The notes under the pieces were generated by a model. That model searched no databases, was not told the DNA's origin, and was given only the letters and a program-made list of their open reading frames with translations. Positions 48,984 through 57,857 of a DNA stretch of 64,000 nt are shown piece by piece. The stretch is taken from contig NZ_CP013293.1 of NCBI RefSeq assembly GCF_001456155.1, positions 1,674,001 to 1,738,000 of the forward strand, read 5' to 3'. Both the position numbers and the translations under genes were made by a program. Source of the DNA: Chryseobacterium sp. IHB B 17019 (GTDB taxonomy: Bacteria; Bacteroidota; Bacteroidia; Flavobacteriales; Weeksellaceae). Within the stretch, counting starts at the first letter, position 1, and every line of letters starts with the position of its first letter.

Positions 48984-50162
48984 TTACATATTTTCAATAA
49001 CAATAGCAGAAGCACCGCCACCACCATTGCAGATTGCAGCAGCTCCTAATTTTGCATTGTTTTGTTTTAAAACGTTGATCAAAGTAACAATAATTCTTGA
49101 ACCTGAACTTCCAAGAGGGTGTCCAATAGCTACTGCTCCACCATTTACATTCACTTTTGATGCATCTAATCCTAAGATTTTATTGTTTGCCAAACCTACT
49201 ACAGAGAAAGCCTCATTGAACTCGAAGAAATCAATATCAGTAAGTTCCAATCCTGCTTTTTTAAGAGCAATCGGTAATGCTTTTGCAGGTGAAGTTGTGA
49301 AGTTTTCAGGCTCTTGAGCAGCATCAGCATAAGAAATGATTTTTGCTAATGGCTTAAGACCTAATTCTTCCATTTTTTCCTTAGAAACAAGGATTAATGC
49401 AGAGGCCCCGTCATTAAGAGTAGAAGCATTTGCTGCCGTTACCGTTCCTTGTTCTTTTTTGAAAACTGTAGGAAGGGTAGGGATTTTATCAAATTTTACA
49501 GCTTTATATTCTTCATCTTCTGCAAAAACGATAGGATCTCCTTTTCTTTGAGGAATTTCTACCGGTACAATTTCTTCAGCAAATTTTCCTTCACTCCAAG
49601 CTTTTGCAGCTCTTTTGTAAGATTCAATAGCGAAATTATCCTGCTCTTCTCTTGAAATATTGTAGTCAGTTGCGCATTTTTCTGCACAAACTCCCATATG
49701 AACTTTATTGTAAACGTCTGTAAGACCGTCTAATACCATACCGTCCTGCATTTTGATATCGCCTAATTTTGTGGCAATTCTTGCATTATAATAGTGAGGA
49801 ACGGAAGACATATTCTCCATACCTCCAGCAACGATTACGTCTACATCTCCTGCTTTGATCGCCTGTGCAGCCATTGTCACGGCCTTCATTCCTGATGCAC
49901 AAACTTTATTTACCGTAGTAGAAGGTATTTCAATAGAAAGTCCCGCTCCTAAAGCTACCTGGCGAGCCGGAGCCTGTCCTTCTCCCGCCTGTAAAACGTT
50001 CCCCATGTAGATCTCCTGAACCTGCTTCGGATCAAGGTTGATTTTATCTAATGCGCCTTTTACTGCAACAGACCCCAACTTTGTGGCAGGAACCGTTGAT
50101 AAACTTCCCATAAAACTTCCCATAGGAGTTCTTACTGCGGAAACGATGAATACTTCTTTCAT
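48984..50162 (-). CDS. Acetyl-CoA C-acyltransferase (thiolase)
   Basis: From the ATG at 50162 the protein has 392 residues, exactly the usual length of the biosynthetic thiolase AtoB type. The nucleophile Cys88 is in VNKVCASGMKA; the NEAF motif (about 315), GHPLGSSGSR (about 350) with the catalytic His, and CNGGGGASA with the second Cys complete the active site. It condenses or cleaves acyl-CoA. It could serve the first step of the mevalonate route (consistent with the mevalonate kinase at 43467), or fatty acid breakdown. It is monocistronic. Confidence 0.95.
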   Translation of the reverse strand: MKEVFIVSAVRTPMGSFMGSLSTVPATKLGSVAVKGALDKINLDPKQVQEIYMGNVLQAGEGQAPARQVALGAGLSIEIPSTTVNKVCASGMKAVTMAAQAIKAGDVDVIVAGGMENMSSVPHYYNARIATKLGDIKMQDGMVLDGLTDVYNKVHMGVCAEKCATDYNISREEQDNFAIESYKRAAKAWSEGKFAEEIVPVEIPQRKGDPIVFAEDEEYKAVKFDKIPTLPTVFKKEQGTVTAANASTLNDGASALILVSKEKMEELGLKPLAKIISYADAAQEPENFTTSPAKALPIALKKAGLELTDIDFFEFNEAFSVVGLANNKILGLDASKVNVNGGAVAIGHPLGSSGSRIIVTLINVLKQNNAKLGAAAICNGGGGASAIVIENM

Positions 50163-50213
50163 TATACTTAATTTTAAATTCAATAAAACCTTACGGCTTC
50201 ATTTTTTATATTT

Positions 50214-50666
50214 CTATTTTTTGTTTTCTTTTACTTTTACTAAAACAAGATTATACTTATCCCCAGCAATCTGGGATTCTATTTTCAGATAATTGTCCTG
50301 AGTGGCCAGAACTTTATTTGTGAAAACATCATCAACTTTTATACGATTTTCGTCACCCTTTACCTCAAGCACAATCAGCTTATAATTACAGTCATCAAGG
50401 AAAACCATGCTTGATTTAATATAATCTTTACCGTTATTATAATACTCTGTCTGAACATTGTCTTTCACAGTCATGTACCAAAGATTTTTAGGATAATTGG
50501 TTCTTAAAAATGTTCCTTCTTTAATATTGCTGCATTTTGTAGGATTATCTACAGGTTTTTGCTTTGGAGCCTCTTTTTGAGCTGTTTTTGTATCCTTTTT
50601 CTGTGCATCAACCTGGGAAACACCTAAAAATAATACTGCGATTGAAAATACTTTTAACCAATTCAT
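50214..50666 (-). CDS. Secreted protein of unknown function
   Basis: This 150-residue protein has a signal peptide ending near SQVDAQ (17-22), a Lys/Gln/Pro-rich linker (about 23-43) and a small beta-rich domain with two Cys (CSNIKEGTFLRTNYPKNLWY and DDCNYKLIVLEVKGDENRI), perhaps a disulfide. No family is recognised. It overlaps the membrane protein gene upstream by four bases (ATGA-type overlap), so the two are translated together. Confidence 0.8.
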   Translation of the reverse strand: MNWLKVFSIAVLFLGVSQVDAQKKDTKTAQKEAPKQKPVDNPTKCSNIKEGTFLRTNYPKNLWYMTVKDNVQTEYYNNGKDYIKSSMVFLDDCNYKLIVLEVKGDENRIKVDDVFTNKVLATQDNYLKIESQIAGDKYNLVLVKVKENKK

Positions 50667-51061
50667 ATCTGTGTCTGATTTATTTTATTACTGTTTGAAA
50701 AAAATATCATAAAAGCACCTAAAAATTCTACAATCCAGCCCCATCTTAATTTTACGATACCCGCCAGCTTTTCCTGCCAGGATTTAAAAGGCATAAAACT
50801 AAAATACTGGAAAGCCTGAACTTTAATGGCAAATAATGTAAAGAGAAATAAAAGAATTAAAAGAACTGCAAAAATCTTCGTTATTTTGCCCTTGTTATTC
50901 AAAATTCCGAAAAGCGCGCCTGCTGAGAAAATCCAACAGGTAATGGCCAGAAAATGATCAACCTGCCAGTAGTTCCAATTTCCTATCAGCGGAACATGAA
51001 CTAACGGCAGAAAGCTTCCTATAACTACCCAAAACAATCCTATTATCTGAATATTTTTCAT
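50663..51061 (-). CDS. Four-helix membrane protein of unknown function
   Basis: From the ATG at 51061 the protein has 132 residues with four hydrophobic segments (about 5-22, 32-50, 59-77 and 105-122). The loop QVDHFLAITCWIF and the late KLRWGWIVEFLGAFMIFF are the most conserved-looking parts. I do not recognise the family. A short in-frame leader to 51094 is possible but less likely. It is coupled to the secreted protein gene at 50214-50666 by a four-base overlap. Confidence 0.75.
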   Translation of the reverse strand: MKNIQIIGLFWVVIGSFLPLVHVPLIGNWNYWQVDHFLAITCWIFSAGALFGILNNKGKITKIFAVLLILLFLFTLFAIKVQAFQYFSFMPFKSWQEKLAGIVKLRWGWIVEFLGAFMIFFSNSNKINQTQI

Positions 51062-51087
51062 ATTTCTAAAGTGCCAAAATACGAAAA

Positions 51088-51114
51088 AAAACACACTTAA
51101 AAACAGTGTGTTTT
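51088..51114 (-). terminator. Terminator after the sigma / anti-sigma / beta-barrel operon
   Basis: Perfect 10-bp arms AAAACACACT / AGTGTGTTTT with a 7-base loop, between the beta-barrel gene stop (51209) and the next gene. Confidence 0.8.
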
Positions 51115-51208
51115 AAAAATAGATTTTTTATATCAATTAATCAAAGACAATAAAATATTGATTATAATTTTAAATATTTCGTAAAATAAACCAAACATTA
51201 TTACTAAT

Positions 51209-52303
51209 TTAAAAATTAACATTTGCGATTTCAATACCAATCTGTAATCCGTATTTCTTCTTCAGCTGTGCATTATCATTAAACGTAGGCGTTAAATCTT
51301 TCTGAACAAACAGATTAAAGCCTCTATACCCTATTCCTAATTTTGCCCCGAAAATAATATCATTCATCCCGTACATTACCCTTTCCCGCTCAACAACTCT
51401 TTTGGTATATTCCGTAGAATATTTATTGTAAATAACACTTCCTGCCCTTACTCCTGCGTAAACTCCCGCTATAATGTTCAGCTGGGGTTGTTTGTTGTCA
51501 AGATATTTTACGCCGTTATGCTCAATATATTTTGGGTTTAAAACAAACCTTAAATCTGCCGGAATATAGATATAAGTGCTACTTAGACGGGTATCACGAA
51601 GATTTCCTTTTGTAAAATCCTTTACCACCAATGTCTTTTCTTCCTGGCTGAAAACCTGGTTATATTTTGGTCTGAAGTTATCAGAACGCATTCCCAATCC
51701 TATTCTATAAAATACCGGGCTCCTAAATCCTCCTAACTGATCTTCATATCTTAAAGCAATACTGTAAGAATTATAAACCGTCGTTCTCACATCAGAAGCT
51801 TTACTGTAAAACTTGAAGGGTTCATCTTTGGAAGTAAGGTTTGCCCCGACAAAACTTACATTAAAATCCCAGGAATGAAGGTAATCTTTCGGTTCTTTTT
51901 TCTCTCCGTTCACCTTCATTTTAATTCCGTTAAAGCCCAATTGCACTTCATTTTTCCCATGATTTTGGATAGTGTCATTTTTACCCAGAACAGCGTTTTT
52001 TACTATTTCCTTAGTAGCAATTTCAAGGTCGTTTTGCTGGGTATTTACCTTCTCGTTGATGATTTTTTCGTACCTGGAAGCAATTTCAGTGCTTTGCTTT
52101 TGTTTCTCATCTGAGGTTATTTTGTTTTCCTGATAATTTTTATCCACTTCATCCAGTTCCACATTCATTTTTGTTTTCTCGGAAACTACAATGCTGTCGA
52201 CTTTTTTTGAATAGGTATTTAATTCTGCACTTAGCGGTATTTCCTGCGCAAAAGTGTATGAAAAAGCCATTACAGCAGTCATTAATGCAAATTTAGTTTT
52301 CAT
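51209..52303 (-). CDS. Outer-membrane beta-barrel-like protein
   Basis: This 364-residue protein has a signal peptide ending near SYTFAQ (15-20), a helical charged section (about 25-115, Lys/Glu/Gln-rich, probably coiled coil) and a C-terminal half of alternating strands with aromatic girdle residues ending in GLQIGIEIANVNF. The terminal Phe is typical of BAM-inserted barrels. About eight strands would fit. It is the third gene of an operon with an ECF sigma factor and an anti-sigma-like membrane protein. Function unknown. Confidence 0.78.
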   Translation of the reverse strand: MKTKFALMTAVMAFSYTFAQEIPLSAELNTYSKKVDSIVVSEKTKMNVELDEVDKNYQENKITSDEKQKQSTEIASRYEKIINEKVNTQQNDLEIATKEIVKNAVLGKNDTIQNHGKNEVQLGFNGIKMKVNGEKKEPKDYLHSWDFNVSFVGANLTSKDEPFKFYSKASDVRTTVYNSYSIALRYEDQLGGFRSPVFYRIGLGMRSDNFRPKYNQVFSQEEKTLVVKDFTKGNLRDTRLSSTYIYIPADLRFVLNPKYIEHNGVKYLDNKQPQLNIIAGVYAGVRAGSVIYNKYSTEYTKRVVERERVMYGMNDIIFGAKLGIGYRGFNLFVQKDLTPTFNDNAQLKKKYGLQIGIEIANVNF

Positions 52304-52382
52304 ATTTTTTTTAATTTTTAGACAATATTTTAGCGCTGTTCTTATTTTTGAACAGTAAATTTTTTATTAAAAGTTTAAAGAT

Positions 52383-53090
52383 TTACTTAGAATCGATGTA
52401 AACCGCTACTCCCAAAACCGTAACATTATCAACATTTGCATGCGGCTTATTAAATCTGAAAATCCCGAATTTCCTTACATCTTTTTGAGAGTTTTCGTTA
52501 GTTTTATGCAGCTCTCGCCCCAAAAGAAGCTCATCCGCGCTGATATAGCTTGATTTTTTTATTTCCGCCATTACAGGAGTATTGAGAATATTATTCTCCG
52601 TTTTTGTGGGTTCGGTATTATTATTTAAAGGTTGTCCAATTGTAGTCGGTTGGTTTTTAAACTCTGAAATTTGAGGTTGAATCATTCCTTTTTCTTCTTT
52701 TGAAACAAAGACCTGGTCGGAATTTATTTTTTGATTCTCAGCAAGTGTTTTTACATCATTCTTCACAATTGGGTTGTTGTTTGGAATAACAGATTGATTT
52801 TCAGTGTCGAGATTGATGGGATTGGCTGTTTTTTCAAGAACTTTTTTAGCGATATAATCGGTTTTATTATGATCAAAACTGTTTTTATAATTATTAAAAT
52901 AAATAATGGTTCCCAAAGAAACAAGCACCAAAACAACAGCTGCATATTTCCACCACTGAAAAGATGGTTTTAACGCTATTTCAGGCGTTTGATCCAGCTT
53001 TTGATCCAGTCTGTCCCAAAGACCGGGAGAAGGCTTTATTTCAAGCTCTTCATAGTCAGACTTCAATTTATTTAGCATATTGTTTTTCAT
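52383..53090 (-). CDS. Single-pass membrane protein, anti-sigma-like
   Basis: This 235-residue protein has a short cytoplasmic N-terminus (about 1-45, with LKSDYEELEIKPSPGLWDRLDQKL), one membrane helix (WWKYAAVVLVLVSLGTIIYF, about 46-65) and an Asn/Lys/Thr-rich periplasmic part without clear domains. The layout is that of the anti-sigma-like proteins paired with ECF sigma factors in Bacteroidota. Its start overlaps the end of the sigma factor gene by 23 bases, which supports direct functional coupling. An anti-sigma role is inferred. Confidence 0.8.
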   Translation of the reverse strand: MKNNMLNKLKSDYEELEIKPSPGLWDRLDQKLDQTPEIALKPSFQWWKYAAVVLVLVSLGTIIYFNNYKNSFDHNKTDYIAKKVLEKTANPINLDTENQSVIPNNNPIVKNDVKTLAENQKINSDQVFVSKEEKGMIQPQISEFKNQPTTIGQPLNNNTEPTKTENNILNTPVMAEIKKSSYISADELLLGRELHKTNENSQKDVRKFGIFRFNKPHANVDNVTVLGVAVYIDSK

Positions 53091-53613
53091 CTTTTTTTTG
53101 TTTTAAAAAATCTACGATCCATTTTTTGGATTTGCTCAGCTGGCTTTTACTTGTTCCTTCAGAAATATTGAGAATTTCTGCAATCTCACTGTGTTTTTTC
53201 TCTTCAAAGACATAAAGATTAAAAATCAATCTATATCCGTCTGGCATTTTAGAAAAAATTTCATCCATATTGAGTTCTTCCATTTCTTCTTCCAAACTCT
53301 CATCGATATTTCCAATTTCGTTGACCTCAACATCAGTGTAAAGAATATTTTTACTTTTCCTGATAAAATTGATGGAATTGTTCACGACAATTTTCCTTAA
53401 CCAAAACTGGAAACTTTTCCATTCCCTACATTCATCTATTTTTGAAAAACAGGTAAAAAAAGAATTCATGAGGATATCTTCTGCATCATGGATATTATTT
53501 ACATAAGAATTCGCAATCGCAAGCATTTTTGCCGAAAACATCTCGTAAAGAGCCTGTTGCCCTCTCCGATCCTGCTTTTTTGCTAGTTTAAAATTCTCTT
53601 CTAAATTCTTCAT
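53068..53613 (-). CDS. ECF-type RNA polymerase sigma-70 factor
   Basis: This 181-residue sigma factor has region 2 (about 20-90: ALYEMFSAKMLAIANSYV, DAEDILMNSFFTCFSKI, FQFWLRKIVVNNSINFIRK) and region 4 (about 118-172: FSKMPDGYRLIFNLYVFEE, KHSEIAEILNISEGTSKSQL), joined by an acidic linker (ESLEEEMEEL). Regions 1 and 3 are absent, as in ECF factors. It heads a three-gene operon with the anti-sigma-like protein and a beta-barrel protein, so it probably answers an envelope signal. Confidence 0.94.
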   Translation of the reverse strand: MKNLEENFKLAKKQDRRGQQALYEMFSAKMLAIANSYVNNIHDAEDILMNSFFTCFSKIDECREWKSFQFWLRKIVVNNSINFIRKSKNILYTDVEVNEIGNIDESLEEEMEELNMDEIFSKMPDGYRLIFNLYVFEEKKHSEIAEILNISEGTSKSQLSKSKKWIVDFLKQKKDEKQYAK

Positions 53614-53672
53614 GTATCAGTTTCTATCTATAAGACAGAATATTTTTCAAAAGGTTGCCTGAAAAACAAAAA

Positions 53673-53701
53673 AAATTGCACTTTTTTTGAAAATGCAATT
53701 T
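53673..53701 (-). terminator. Nucleoside permease gene terminator
   Basis: Arms AAATTGCA / TGCAATTT with a 13-base loop, 27 bases past the permease stop. Confidence 0.65.
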
Positions 53702-53728
53702 AATATTTTAAAAATCAATTAAATAAAA

Positions 53729-55111
53729 TTAATGTTTTATCTCTGAAACTTCATTCGGGTTGTGTTTATGCCTGAATAAAATGGCAAATAAAACTGCCAA
53801 AACTAAAGCATACGCCGCAAAAGAAAGCCAGATATTATGCCAATCTTTCACCATTACAATAGATGATAAAGTTCCGTCCGGATTTATTGCAGAATTAAAA
53901 CTTTTTTTAAGAATATTAATAAAGGTCGGGTTATCAGGTGTTGTTTCCAGATAGGTCGACAAAGATGAAGCTGTTGTGAATTTATGAGTGAAAAACTTAT
54001 CAATCGCCCAACCCGCAGCATAACTTCCGAAAACTGCCCCAAAACCGTTTGTCATCATCATAAATAAACCTTGTGCTGAAGAACGGATCTTTTTATCTGT
54101 GGTAGTTTCTACGAAAAGTGACCCTGAAATATTAAAGAAATCGAAAGCCATCCCGTACACGATACACGAAAGGATAATTAAGCTTAATCCAAAACCGTCA
54201 GGAACTCCGTAAGCAAAGAATGCAAACCTCAACACCCAAGCCAACATGGACATCAACATTACTTTTTTAATCCCGAATTTCTTTAAAAAGAAAGGTATGG
54301 CCAAAATGAATAATGTCTCGGAAACCTGAGAAATTGACATGATAATCGTAGATCTCTGCACTACAAATGAATCTGCATATTTCGGAAAATGCTCAAATTC
54401 ACTCAGAAAAACATCTCCGTAAGCGTTCGTCAACTGTAAAGCTGCGCCCAAAAGCATTGAGAATAAGAAGAATAATGCAGTTTTATAATTTTTAAATAAT
54501 TTAAAAGCATTTAATCCTAATTGCTCTGATAAAGGTGCATTTTTATCTATAAGTTTCTGAGGAGGGCATTTTGGTAATGTTAATGCATAAATTCCCAACA
54601 AAATTGCGGCTACACCCCCGATATAAAACTGTCCTTCCGTCGCTTTATTTCCTGTAAAATTGGTAATCCACATGGCCACAATGAAACCTATAGTTCCCCA
54701 AACACGGATTGGAGGAAAATCTTTTACAACATCCAGATCACTGTTTTTCAAAACGGTATAGGAAATTGAATTAGCCAAAGCAATTGTGGGCATATAGAAG
54801 CACATCGCAACGAGCATTATCGAAAAGAAAGAATTGGGATCGGCAGAATGTGGCAAAATGAAAAGCACAATTCCGTACAGGATATGTAAAACCGAAAAAA
54901 TCCGCTCGGCGTTTACCCATCGGTCGGCGATGATTCCGGTAATGGTAGGCATAAAAATGGATGCGATCCCCATTGTTCCGAATACGGCTCCAAACTGAGC
55001 TCCGTCCCAATGCTTTGTACCGAACCAAAAATTAGCCATCGTAATCAGCCATGCTCCCCAAACAAAGAATTGAAGGAAGCTGAGGATGGTAAGTCGTAAT
55101 TTTAAATTCAT
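53729..55111 (-). CDS. Nucleoside permease, MFS (NHS/NupG-like) family
   Basis: This 460-residue, about 12-helix MFS protein resembles nucleoside:H+ symporters of the NupG/XapB type. Typical parts: the N-terminal LRLTILSFLQFFVWGAWLI (4-22), MGIASIFMPTITGIIADRW (47-65) and the PPIRVWGTIGFIVAMW segment (about 132-147). A loop near the middle (KCPPQKLIDKNAPLSEQLG) is common in Bacteroidota members. It imports nucleosides across the inner membrane (family-based). The bifunctional nuclease gene ends 17 bases upstream on the same strand. Confidence 0.92.
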   Translation of the reverse strand: MNLKLRLTILSFLQFFVWGAWLITMANFWFGTKHWDGAQFGAVFGTMGIASIFMPTITGIIADRWVNAERIFSVLHILYGIVLFILPHSADPNSFFSIMLVAMCFYMPTIALANSISYTVLKNSDLDVVKDFPPIRVWGTIGFIVAMWITNFTGNKATEGQFYIGGVAAILLGIYALTLPKCPPQKLIDKNAPLSEQLGLNAFKLFKNYKTALFFLFSMLLGAALQLTNAYGDVFLSEFEHFPKYADSFVVQRSTIIMSISQVSETLFILAIPFFLKKFGIKKVMLMSMLAWVLRFAFFAYGVPDGFGLSLIILSCIVYGMAFDFFNISGSLFVETTTDKKIRSSAQGLFMMMTNGFGAVFGSYAAGWAIDKFFTHKFTTASSLSTYLETTPDNPTFINILKKSFNSAINPDGTLSSIVMVKDWHNIWLSFAAYALVLAVLFAILFRHKHNPNEVSEIKH

Positions 55112-55128
55112 AGTTATTAAATATCTCT

Positions 55129-55728
55129 TTAATCAATTCTCTTTTTCCTCCTCTTGATTTCCTCCTGAATCTCCAGGGCGGTATCATAATCTTCTTCTTT
55201 TACCGCATCTTCCAGTAATTTTTGAAGCTCTTCCATAGAAACGGATTTCAGGTTGTCTTCCGTCTCAACGGTTTCTGAAAAGGGTTCCTCTTCTTTCGAT
55301 ACATCTTCCAGCTCCAAAAGGATTCCCGCTTCATTCAACACCTGCTGAGTTGTAAAAATAGGGGCATCAAATCTTACTGCCATCGCTACTGCATCTGAAG
55401 TTCTTGCATCAAGAATTAATTCTTCTTCTGTGCTTTTATTTTTAAAATTAATATTAGAGAAGAAAACTCCGTCTACAATCTGATAAATGATCACAGAGAC
55501 AAGCTCATAATTGGTAGAAACTATAAATTTTGTGAATAAATCGTGGGTAAGCGGACGCGGCGGATGAATGTCTTTCTCAAGACCTAGAGAAATGGATTGT
55601 GCCTCGAAATTTCCTATAACAACAGGTAATTTTATGTGTGTTTCTTCATGTTCCAATAACAAAGCGTACGCCCCTGATTGTGTCTGGCTGTACGATATTC
55701 CGCGAATAATTAGCTGTTTATAATCCAT
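55129..55728 (-). CDS. Bifunctional nuclease (DUF151) protein with UVR motif
   Basis: This 199-residue protein has an N-terminal DUF151/BFN domain (about 1-140): SQTQSGAYALLLEHEETHIK, LPVVIGNFEAQSISLGLE, RPLTHDLFTKFI, and LDARTSDAVAMAVRFDAPIF. A C-terminal UvrB/UvrC (UVR) motif follows, ELQKLLEDAVKEEDYDTALE then IQEEIKRRKK. BFN proteins have nuclease activity in plants and related domains occur throughout bacteria; the physiological role here is unknown. It stands directly upstream of the nucleoside permease, a pairing that would fit nucleic-acid turnover. Confidence 0.92.
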   Translation of the reverse strand: MDYKQLIIRGISYSQTQSGAYALLLEHEETHIKLPVVIGNFEAQSISLGLEKDIHPPRPLTHDLFTKFIVSTNYELVSVIIYQIVDGVFFSNINFKNKSTEEELILDARTSDAVAMAVRFDAPIFTTQQVLNEAGILLELEDVSKEEEPFSETVETEDNLKSVSMEELQKLLEDAVKEEDYDTALEIQEEIKRRKKRID

Positions 55729-55782
55729 AACTACAAATATAAATTAATTTTTTATTGTAGGATTTACTTTTTAGACAAAAAT

Positions 55783-55805
55783 AAAAGCCCGGAAGCCGAG
55801 CTTTT
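55783..55805 (-). terminator. etfB-etfA terminator
   Basis: AAAAGC-C-CGG / CCG-A-GCTTTT arms (one mismatch) with an AAG loop. It lies beyond the word-type inverted repeat that follows etfA. Confidence 0.6.
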
Positions 55806-55820
55806 ATCTATATTGTTGTG

Positions 55821-55913
55821 GATTGTTAATGGTCAATAGTGAATTTTGCTTGGCAGTGATTTAATTTAAGTAAAAAACTGACGAGCAAAGCGAATTGACT
55901 ATTCACAATTCAC
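55821..55913. repeat. Word-type inverted repeat downstream of etfA
   Basis: The left arm (GGTCAATAGTGAATTTTGCT, then TGGCAGTGA) and the right arm (TGACGAGCAAAGCGAATTGA, then CTATTCACAATTCAC) are imperfectly complementary, with a short A-rich loop. No ORF lies between them. The structure is the same type as those inside atpD-atpC and menB-menA. Confidence 0.65.
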
Positions 55914-55918
55914 TTCTT

Positions 55919-56866
55919 TTATCCTCTGATGGCTTTAATTTTCTCTGTTAATGCAGGGATAATCTGGAAGGCATCTCCTACCACACCATAATCTGCTGAT
56001 TTGAAGAACGGAGCTTCGGCATCGCTGTTGATGACAACGATGGTTTTAGAAGAGTTAACTCCCGCCAAATGCTGAATAGCTCCCGAAATACCAACTGCAA
56101 TATAAAGATTCGGAGAAATTGCTTTACCCGTTTGTCCTACGTGCTCTGTATGAGGTCTCCATCCGATGTCTGAAACCGGTTTTGAACAAGCTGTAGCGGC
56201 ACCTAAAACATTAGCCAATTCTTCGATCATTCCCCAGTTTTCAGGACCTTTCATCCCTCTACCTGCAGAAACTACGATTTCAGCTTCTTTTAAATCTAAT
56301 TTACCAGAACTCTGTTCGTGAGAGATCACTTTAGTATCTTCATTGGCAACAGATAAGTTTTTCACTTCTTCTGAACCTGAAACTGTATTTTCCTTAACAC
56401 CGAAAGCATTTTGAGAAACCGTGATAATTACACCCGTTCCTTCTGCTTTTGCATGCATGAAACCTTTTCCTGAAAACGCTTTTCTCTTGATCTGAATCGG
56501 GGAAAGGCTTTCCGGAGCTGCCAAAACATTTGTAATTAATGAATAATTCTTCATTACCGCCAACATCGGAGCAACCGAAGAAGCGTCCGTAGTATGAGGG
56601 AAAACGATGATGTTTCCGTCTGCTACTTCATTTACAGCCTGCGCAAATGCTTTAGCTGAAAAGCTTTTAAGACCTTCGTCTTTGATATTGATAACATTTG
56701 ATGCTCCATATTTGTATAATAAATCTGAAGAATCTGTTGGGTTTACAGAGATCGCTGTTACTGTTTCACCAGCCTGGTCTGCAACAGCTTTAGCATAAGA
56801 AACTGCCTCAAAAGCCGCTTTTTTGTAAACTCCGTTTATATTTTCTGCGTATACGAATACTGCCAT
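55919..56866 (-). CDS. etfA: Electron transfer flavoprotein subunit alpha
   Basis: EtfA pairs with EtfB to carry electrons from acyl-CoA dehydrogenases to the quinone pool. From the ATG at 56866 the protein has 315 residues. The N-terminus MAVFVYAENINGVYKKAA is typical; the C-terminal FAD domain shows the SAGRGMKGPENW block, SKPVSDIGWRPHTEHVGQTG and YIAVGISGAIQHLAG. A leader to 56917 is not needed. It lies 96 bases downstream of etfB; the gap carries low-complexity words but no terminator. It is soluble and cytoplasmic. Confidence 0.97.
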   Translation of the reverse strand: MAVFVYAENINGVYKKAAFEAVSYAKAVADQAGETVTAISVNPTDSSDLLYKYGASNVINIKDEGLKSFSAKAFAQAVNEVADGNIIVFPHTTDASSVAPMLAVMKNYSLITNVLAAPESLSPIQIKRKAFSGKGFMHAKAEGTGVIITVSQNAFGVKENTVSGSEEVKNLSVANEDTKVISHEQSSGKLDLKEAEIVVSAGRGMKGPENWGMIEELANVLGAATACSKPVSDIGWRPHTEHVGQTGKAISPNLYIAVGISGAIQHLAGVNSSKTIVVINSDAEAPFFKSADYGVVGDAFQIIPALTEKIKAIRG

Positions 56867-56869
56867 TTT

Positions 56870-56962
56870 AATTAATTTAAAGATTAAAAAATTTAATAAT
56901 TGAAAGATTAAACTCAAAATCAGGAACTAAACTTCCCTTTTCTGACTTCCAGCTTCCAACTT
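56870..56962. repeat. Low-complexity words between etfB and etfA
   Basis: Contains GATTAAAAAATTTAATAATTG and AACTTCCCTTTTCTGACTTCC-type words in two orientations. It is weaker than the other word repeats and its pairing is unclear. Coordinates are approximate. Confidence 0.35.
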
Positions 56963-57709
56963 TTAGATTACCTTAGCTTCTTCGTGAAGTAGTCTTACCA
57001 ATTCATCCAAATTATCAGGAGAAACCAATTTCACAGCAGCTCTTGGAGGTACACTGTCGTAAGAAACTCCCTGAACTTTCACCTCAGAAGATGTAGGCTC
57101 TACAACCTGCAATGGCTTTGTTCTTGCAGACATAATCCCTCTCATATTTGGAATAATAAGGTCTTTTTCATCCACCAATCCTTTCTGACCAGCGATTACC
57201 GCAGGCAGTTTTACAGAAATAGTTTCTTTTCCTCCTTCAATTTCTCTTACTGCAGTAGCTTCGCTTCCATTTACGTCAAGCCCTACCGATGCATTTACGA
57301 AAGGCTGATTCAACAGCTGAGCAACCATTCCCGGAACAGAACCACCGTTGTAATCGATAGATTCTTTACCACAAAGAATAAGGTCATATCCGCCATTCTG
57401 AGCAACAGCTGCAATTTCTTTAGCTGTAGAATAGCTGTCTTTCGGGTCTAGATTTACTCTTACCGCGTCATTTGCACCGATGGCCAATGCTTTTCTCATT
57501 ACAGGTTCCGTACCAGCATCCCCTACATTGATTACCGTCACAGTAGCTCCCTGAGATTCCTGAAGTTTAACTGCTTTCGTCAACGCAAACTCATCTAATG
57601 GGTTGATTACCCACTGAATTCCATTTTTGTCGAAAGCAGATTTGTCTGCTGTAAAGTTAATTTTGGAAGTAGTATCCGGAACACTACTAATACAAACTAA
57701 TATTTTCAT
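56963..57709 (-). CDS. etfB: Electron transfer flavoprotein subunit beta
   Basis: This 248-residue ETF beta subunit binds AMP and forms the ETF heterodimer with EtfA. Typical segments: MKILVCISSVPDTTSKINF, NPLDEFALTKAVKL (about 37-50), LCGKESIDYNGGSVPGMVAQ (about 114-133), and the C-terminal MRGIMSARTKPLQVVEP block. The length is normal. It is the first gene of etfB-etfA, the usual order in Bacteroidota. Fatty acid or amino acid oxidation provides electrons; no acyl-CoA dehydrogenase gene is adjacent. Confidence 0.97.
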   Translation of the reverse strand: MKILVCISSVPDTTSKINFTADKSAFDKNGIQWVINPLDEFALTKAVKLQESQGATVTVINVGDAGTEPVMRKALAIGANDAVRVNLDPKDSYSTAKEIAAVAQNGGYDLILCGKESIDYNGGSVPGMVAQLLNQPFVNASVGLDVNGSEATAVREIEGGKETISVKLPAVIAGQKGLVDEKDLIIPNMRGIMSARTKPLQVVEPTSSEVKVQGVSYDSVPPRAAVKLVSPDNLDELVRLLHEEAKVI

Positions 57710-57857
57710 GTGTACTATTTATTTATTTTTTGCCTCATTGATCGTACTGTTTTTATGAAGCTATTTTTAGTTAAATTAATTTTGCTAATATAATTAAAAA
57801 ATATATTATGCATGCATAACACCTAGTAATTTACTATTCAGTGCATTAGATTGCGTA

